From Halichondria panicea (taxonomy: Eukaryota; Porifera; Demospongiae; Suberitida; Halichondriidae), in contig NC_087388.1 in NCBI RefSeq assembly GCF_963675165.1, forward strand, positions 3,849,047 through 3,913,046: 64,000 nt of DNA, in the 5' to 3' direction. This document shows, one piece after another, positions 58,065 through 64,000 of this stretch (position 1 is the stretch's first letter; every line of letters starts with the position of its first letter). The notes below the pieces were generated by a model, which was given only the letters and a program-made list of their open reading frames with translations, did not search any database and was not told where the DNA came from. Both the position numbers and the translations under genes were made by a program.

Positions 58065-60696
58065 TCAATTTACAGACAAGGTGACTTGAACTGGTTTTTC
58101 AGGCACGACCTTGATCACGTTCACATAGAGCATCTGTGTGTCTTCATCCAGGCTGTGAGTCACTGTGTTCTCGCTCAAAATGTCCACTTTCATTCCATAC
58201 GAGAATGCATAATTTTTGGCAGTGAAGATCTCTGTTGGCTTGCTAACACAAGGCTCCTCAGTACACGGCATGTAGGTGAGTTGGAACACTTTTTTGTCTG
58301 GATCAAAGCTATACTTGGAGGGAGTCCCAGCAATCTTGTGAGGGAATGGTCTTGCTAACAAGGAAATTACTGTGGAGTTGTTCACCTTAGGATCAGGAGT
58401 GAGATACCAAAAAGTCCAGCCATGCATAAACTCATCCATTTTATTTGTGGCGTGATGAATAAGATCAGGAGTCACTCCTTGACCAGTATCTCCAAACTCT
58501 GTCATAAATCCACCCAGTCCTAGTTTCTTCGTATCAGAGTCGCGAACATCGTACATAGAGTCAGTGAGTAGGTCACACCCGTCTTTGGAGAGCAATGAGA
58601 CGATGTAGTTGAGAAAGGTGTGTGGCTGCTTTGAATCGACAAAGAGACAGTAGACGTGGTAGGCGAGGACCTGTCGATCGTTATACTCTGGTCCACCTGG
58701 TCCCTCAGTGAACCCAACCGGCCATGCATCGAGGAAGTTTCCTCCAGTAGCAGGCTCGAAGAAAATGATCGAATCATTGTCAAGTGATCGAATGTACTCG
58801 TGCAGTTTAGTATACATTTTCTCCAGATTATTTTTGTCAGATTCGTGAGGGAACCACAAATTCCAGTGTGGGTTTGTTGGAACAAATTCCTCAAAGTTTA
58901 GTGGCACGTCGCCCAACCACGGCTCATTGATTAGTTCATAGCCAAGAACGTTCGGGTAGTCTTTAACTTTACTGACAATTAACTTCCAAAATTCACCAAA
59001 ACGATCCAAAATCCCCTCGTCATTATCGTACAGCCTTTGAGCAGCAGCACCCACACCATATGTAACATAGCAACTAGACCATCCAAATATTTTCTGATTC
59101 ACTTCGTCACAATTTGTCAGTTGAGTATCGTTATTATAAGTTGGTGTAACGATGGGTAATGGATAGGCCTTTTTTCCTTTAGGATCGTACTCACTTGAGT
59201 ATCCATGGGAATAAGCAGATGGGATACCATGAGCGTTGCAGAACAGTGGGCTCCAACAGTCTTGATGCATGTCAAGTATGACATGGATATCGTGTTCATT
59301 CAGACGAGCAATAAGGTCAGCAACAGCGTCTACATAGGTCATGTCGTAGTTACCAGGGGTGGGCTCTGCGCGGTGCCAGTGGAAACCGAACCTGACAACA
59401 TTGAGTCCCCACTGCAGGGGAGAAGAGATTTTATCAACGGTTAATTATGATCCATTACATTGATGATACCAGATCTCGTATAAAATATAGCACCGCGTAT
59501 TTTCAAGGAGCTAAAATTTCGCAGAGTGACCTGAAATGTTAGTGCTTTGAATCATTGATACTGTAGGAGTGTGGTCATTTGAACCTCTATATTCCTTACA
59601 TGTAAGTGCTTGCGAACCGCAGTATTGCGAGGGATATAACCAATGAATAAATTCGCACTCATATTATGGCAATGTAAATCGTAGCCAATAGTCCTTTAGC
59701 AGGTATGTAACATAGTATATTCTGTTAAAAACAATTTTCCAGGCCATCTAACTGCTGTTGGAAAGCCATTTAAGAAGCAGAATGCAGCAGAGTCGTTGTG
59801 ATGTCATAATTAACGCGATGTCATCAGGTTAAGTACATTCCAGAGTGTGAATTGCACATTGCAATGATACATGATCTGCATAGCCGCCTAGTGATTCCTC
59901 TTATCTATTTAAAGGACGCCAAATAGTAATATTCAAAGGTTGCAATAATTATTTTTGCAACAATTAACCTATAGCAGCTACGATCCAGCGCCATAAGTCA
60001 GTCTCCTAGTTTTTGTAGCGGATGAGGTGGGTACAGTCAGTGTTTAAAGGTAAGAACTTGTACATAAAGAAACTTGTAATAGCTGGCTCAGTTTTATGTA
60101 CAAGTTCCTATCTTTAAACTCTGATTAGTACTGTTATCATAGTAGGCGGCTTAAGATCACATGTGTTTGCAATGGATAAACACTCTACTTCACACTCCAG
60201 CTGATGATGTCATGTTTAATTAGGTCATGCAAAGTCAATTTGTAGTTTCTCAGCATCAGCTTTCCAATATCACGTGATCCCTATTAAAGAGATAAACTTC
60301 AATGAATCACTTCCGTTTATTGAGGGTGAGTTAGCAATTAAAACTTGCTTTTTAGGAATAGTAGCCTGAGAAACTACAAATGTCAATTTGTATGAGTAAT
60401 CGCATATTTAACTTCTGAAACGGAAAGACTATTGCAGTAGTTACTCGCTCCTTCTCTCTTCTCTCTATTAAACTCACCACTTTCAACATTGCCATCTGTT
60501 CGTCAGTGTAGTTGGCGAGCACATTTGGAGAGCCGTTATTCTCCAGAGACAGTCCGTGGAAGACCCTCACTCGCCCATCCTCTCTGCTCACGTAGAGTCG
60601 TGTCTTTGGGTCAATCTTGATCTTGTCAGGGTCACCCCAGGAGAGCTCCACTGACAGTGCACACAGGAGGGCAGTTAGAAGTAGTGAAACATTCAT
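58065..60696 (-). CDS. Secreted GH5 glycosidase, endoglycoceramidase-like
   Basis: Two exons (60478-60696 and 58065-59411) join in phase 0 to 521 residues. The start ATG at 60696 lies just after a splice acceptor (tgtttgcag), so a 5' untranslated exon exists upstream. The signal peptide is MNVSLLLTALLCALSVELSWG. The catalytic barrel shows WGLNVVRFGFHWHRAEP, DMHQDCWSP, the acid/base Glu236 in ELINEPW and the nucleophile Glu378 in GGFMTEFG. A C-terminal beta domain follows (about 430-521). These motifs and the C-terminal domain are typical of endoglycoceramidases, which release glycans from glycosphingolipids; related enzymes occur in cnidarians. The substrate is inferred from motif likeness only. 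Confidence 0.87.
59412..60477 (-). other. Intron of the endoglycoceramidase-like gene, with hairpin
   Basis: It contains an imperfect hairpin at 60039-60122 (gtttaaaggtaagaacttgt opposite acaagttcctatctttaaac). No further exon is recognised. Confidence 0.45.
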
Positions 60697-61814
60697 TGTC
60701 TGCAAACACATAATGTACACCATAAAATTATAGTGTCAATCCCTCCTACTTGTGAAAACTAATACTCTAACACATAGACAGCTAGCTATTTATAAATAGA
60801 TGTAGATATCTATAGCCTTTTTGCTATCTCTGTAATAATTATGTCAATGGTGTCCCTATAGATAGTGGATCAGCTTACCTAGATCTATACAGTATATAAC
60901 TACCTTCCTTCAAGTGTTTCGTGGAGTGGACATAGAGTTTGAATGATACTGATAATTTTTATCATGTAGAATAATAATGTGGAATACTTGCTCCACATGA
61001 CCAAAACCACATGACCACTGAAAAATGTTAGAGTGGGTGTATCTGTTTGTTCTACACCCACACACATGCAATTATGCTGTTGGCATAGTCCTTGCATTCA
61101 CTACATTACCAAAAACCTGTTTCCACCATACAATTAGATACACATGTAGATCTACATGTAAAACAAAAAGTGAGCAATGATGGCTTCTAGATCTAGAACT
61201 GGTGAGGATTTGAAGTGGAGATGGTCTATACCACTTTATATGCTGAGACTTGCATACTGTATGCACAATTGCAGATCGATGGCTGACTCGCTCACTGTAC
61301 TACAAGTTTTTTGATCAAAAATTTCTCACATAATTATATAAGCAGCAGGAATCTCTTGTATACTAACAGTTCCTTCAGCCTGAAAATTCTTCACTGCTTT
61401 TACGGCATGCAATACAGTGGACAAATTTCTTTAAGGGTATAATTTTTTTCGCAGGTTAAGCCATTTTGTGAAATTCCCGTGTAATAATTACAAAATTGGT
61501 AAAATCTGCGAAAATGTTAGCTGTACCCGTTATACAATATATGTAGTTCTAGAAGCCATCATTGCTACATGTTGCTTGCATAGCAACATTGTATGGTGGT
61601 TTTGTGGTATAATTCATTTTTGCAAGGTATTTGCAAACAGCTGACCCAGTCATGTCTCGATCATGACATTATTGGTACATATACGTATCATGCTGGCATT
61701 TCTCAAGACAAATGACAATCATTAAAAACGATATCAAAAAATGAAGCCATAAAAACGAGGATTATTAGAGATGATAGTAATTATAGTAGAGAAGTGGAGA
61801 ATATTATGCGTGAT
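60697..61814. other. Intergenic upstream of the endoglycoceramidase-like gene, with a TIR element
   Basis: Contains an inverted-repeat element at about 61111-61607, within which an AT-rich inverted pair (ttcgcaggttaagccatttt / tctgcgaaaa) lies near 61450-61520. No gene was accepted. Confidence 0.45.
61111..61607. mobile_element. MITE with two-part inverted arms
   Basis: The left side has ccaccatacaat (61124) and gcaatgatggcttctaga (61175). The right side has tctagaagccatcattgc (61548) and attgtatggtgg (61588), in mirrored order. The arms differ in the spacer between the two blocks, so one side has an insertion. Confidence 0.65.
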
Positions 61815-64000
61815 TCAGTTTGCTTGTTCAATGACAACATAGGTGGACTGATACAAGTTCTTGGCAGGCAGGAAAAAAGGATCCAACTCTGAGGAGATGA
61901 CTAACTCAAATGCGACAGTCTTGGGGGGCAGTAAGTAAGGGTCCACATAGATATCCACACCTTTCTCCTGCTCATCATTGTACAAAGTCTACAAGGGAAA
62001 AGTAAAATTCAACTACAGTAGTACTATTGTGACTAATGAGCCAGGAATACATGTAATTGGCATATTGATGCTGTAACGATCGGTATGAAGCTATATTTCA
62101 TATATCTCTCTAACATACTCATACAGTTAGAGCTAGGGTCTCTGCAGCACCATAGCTGCAGTCTCAGGGTAGGCTTGTAAATAATGTCATGTTATTTACC
62201 AAGGTAAAACGACAATTATCTGGATAATCATGTTACGGTGCTAGTAATCATGCTACCTGCTGTCTCATGCATGTGAATGCACTAACCTGTACAACAATAC
62301 GGCTGTTTGGGGTGAGTAAAGTGTGAGCCACCTCATTGCTGACTGCTGAAATGGAAGAGGAGGGTGATACCACCACAGCCTCTATGAGAAAGAAAAATGA
62401 CTGCTCAGATAGGCCCTCTTTGGCAATTTTGACTACGTCTTCAAAGCATTCATCATAGTGAAGTCGTGTGATGGTATACGAGGGTTGAGTGAATCCAATT
62501 CTAATAGCTGCAGTGAAAAAAGTAAGCAGTTAGACAGGTTCCTAAAGTTAAACAGTATAATTATATATTACCTACCTATAATAATTATATCTAACAGCAA
62601 AAAGAAAAAAAACTGGTCTTGCTGTGCAATAACCATCTACATGGTACAATAACATTCCTGTGAGGTTACAACTGTACGTGCTATAGTCTGTGCTAGTATA
62701 TATAAAGAGTAACTGTCACTATAGAGCCGTTATTAATTTTTCTATTACGTGACATCATACATAATTATATAGAACTTACAATCATTATCCACAATTGTAC
62801 AGAGACTGACTTGTTGCTCCCCAACTTCCACTAGTGAACTAGTTCCCTCCGTTGTGTCTAGTCTGACAACAAAGTGCTCTTCGGGGGCCTCGTTAACGGC
62901 ATCATCGATAATGGGTACAGACACAGGCAAGTCGCTGATGGGAGAGTCTTCGTCTGCTGGAAACTGTACCACTATTGTATGGGGCTCAAAGTCATGGCCA
63001 CCTGTGAATATAGACCAGATAAGTATTATCATTGCAAATGTCCAGGTCCACAAAATAATAATTGTGTATTGAGATCGTAAATTAAATTTTACCTCTTGCT
63101 CTGTTTGGAACGTTTGCCAATGAGTATTTATTAGTGGGGGTGGGGATGTTTGGTAGAGTCACGTCAGACCATGCCATTGCCAAGGCCACAGTTTGTGGTG
63201 TGATTATGAGGGGGAGGGGTGTGGCAATCCTTTTGTCCTTCTTTATAACCACAGTTATGGTCCCATTTGATTCTGACACTCTGTAGTCAGCACTGGTCAT
63301 GGACACCTTCAAAACTGCAACGAGAGGGTAAAACATATGACTAGCGTAATTAACGCTGAATTATAATTATGACTGAAAATCGGTTCAAAAAGAAGGATAA
63401 TTATAATTTTAGGCCTGTGGTTTCTTCAGACTAGCTACTACATAATTATGGCTTGATCAAATGCCATAGTAGGTTCACAACGGCGTCTACTGTAACTGCA
63501 TTCAGTTAGTATAAACATTATAGCCTAACTCTCCTAACTATCACCACAGCCAGCCAGCAGCTTAATTGCAAAACAACAAAACTAGCTGCTCTTGACGTTG
63601 ACTCACCATCCGAGTCTACTAGTGTGACAGCAAGAGATCCTCGTAGCATCCCCACGGGGGCGGACCCTCCCACGAGCTCCAGTCTTAGTGTGAACTGCTC
63701 ATCAGGCTCCAGAGCCAGTCCGTCCAAGAATGTGTCCACCTCTATCACAGAGGGTGCAGTTGAGGAGATGGTGACCAGCTGTGGACTTACTGTGTAGTCG
63801 ACCTTGTCTGCAGTGTGTGTATGTGTGTGTGAGTGAGTGAGTGGATGAGATCTATAGCTGTGCATACATGAATCGTATGGTGGAGGGTATATACGTGCAT
63901 GGGGGATATTAATTCATGTGTGTTGCTATTCATTATGTCGTTATACTCACTCTGTGTGGTTCCCTGGTCCACAATCACTTTAAAGGTGAGATTTGGTCCT
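61815..64000 (-). CDS. Extracellular Calx-beta domain protein, 3' part (runs off the window)
   Basis: Six exons are visible in phase: 63951-64000 (partial), 63607-63807, 63093-63314, 62780-63001, 62287-62507, 61815-61988 (stop). The encoded 362 residues contain repeated Calx-beta-like units: SADYRVSESNGTITVVIKK..., HTIVVQFPADEDSPISDL...DDAVNEAPEEHFVVRLD, and a divergent one starting IRIGFTQPSYTI, followed by a short tail (EQAN) with no membrane helix. Units end in a DxD-like motif (VDSD, VDND), the calcium-binding signature. Most introns are phase 1 at unit borders, fitting repeat shuffling. The Calx-beta fold occurs in sponge aggregation factors and many adhesion proteins; which of these this is cannot be told without the missing 5' part. 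Confidence 0.8.

Overview
The window is nuclear DNA from an early-branching animal, most likely a demosponge. This is inferred from AT-rich, intron-rich genes with GT-AG introns from about 60 bp to several kb, from metazoan families (SIPA1L, COMMD1, Calx-beta, Death and TRAF/MATH domains), and from dense short inverted-repeat transposons. No operons, bacterial-style genes, rRNA, tRNA or CRISPR arrays were found. I joined exons by hand using splice sites and reading phase. Every multi-exon model below keeps frame from start to stop, except gene B of the Death-MATH cluster (first exon unresolved) and the Calx-beta gene (cut by the window edge).

Layout: 1-7160 holds a small four-helix membrane protein (minus, 1956-2821) among foldback and terminal-inverted-repeat elements. 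7161-18180 (plus) is a 20-exon secreted leishmanolysin-type (M8) metalloprotease that also carries an EGF-like domain and an ITIH-type C-terminal domain. 18377-24690 (minus) is a cluster of three paralogous genes encoding Death domain + one membrane helix + TRAF-type MATH domain. 26290-42427 (plus) is a 21-exon SIPA1L-family Rap GTPase-activating protein (RapGAP, PDZ, C-terminal coiled coil) with a 5.6-kb first intron.

43097-46692 (minus) is a secreted, probably GPI-anchored M23 metallopeptidase. It lies head to head with a TM2-like membrane protein gene (plus, 46886-49178), which in turn lies tail to tail with its own paralog (minus, 49756-51488). 54074-54325 is a small ORF of unknown function and 54483-57501 (plus) is COMMD1. 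58065-60696 (minus) is a secreted GH5 endoglycoceramidase-like enzyme, and 61815-64000 (minus) is the 3' end of a Calx-beta extracellular protein.

Several products point to the cell surface or innate immunity: a peptidoglycan-peptidase-like enzyme, Death/TRAF adaptors, secreted proteases, TM2 proteins and Calx-beta matrix proteins. The most unusual are the Death-TM-MATH cluster with its mosaic paralog, the M8-EGF-ITIH_C protein, and the GPI-type M23 peptidase. Several mobile elements have exact target-site duplications of 8-10 bp, including one nested insertion. Functions are inferred from motifs read by eye; no database search was possible.
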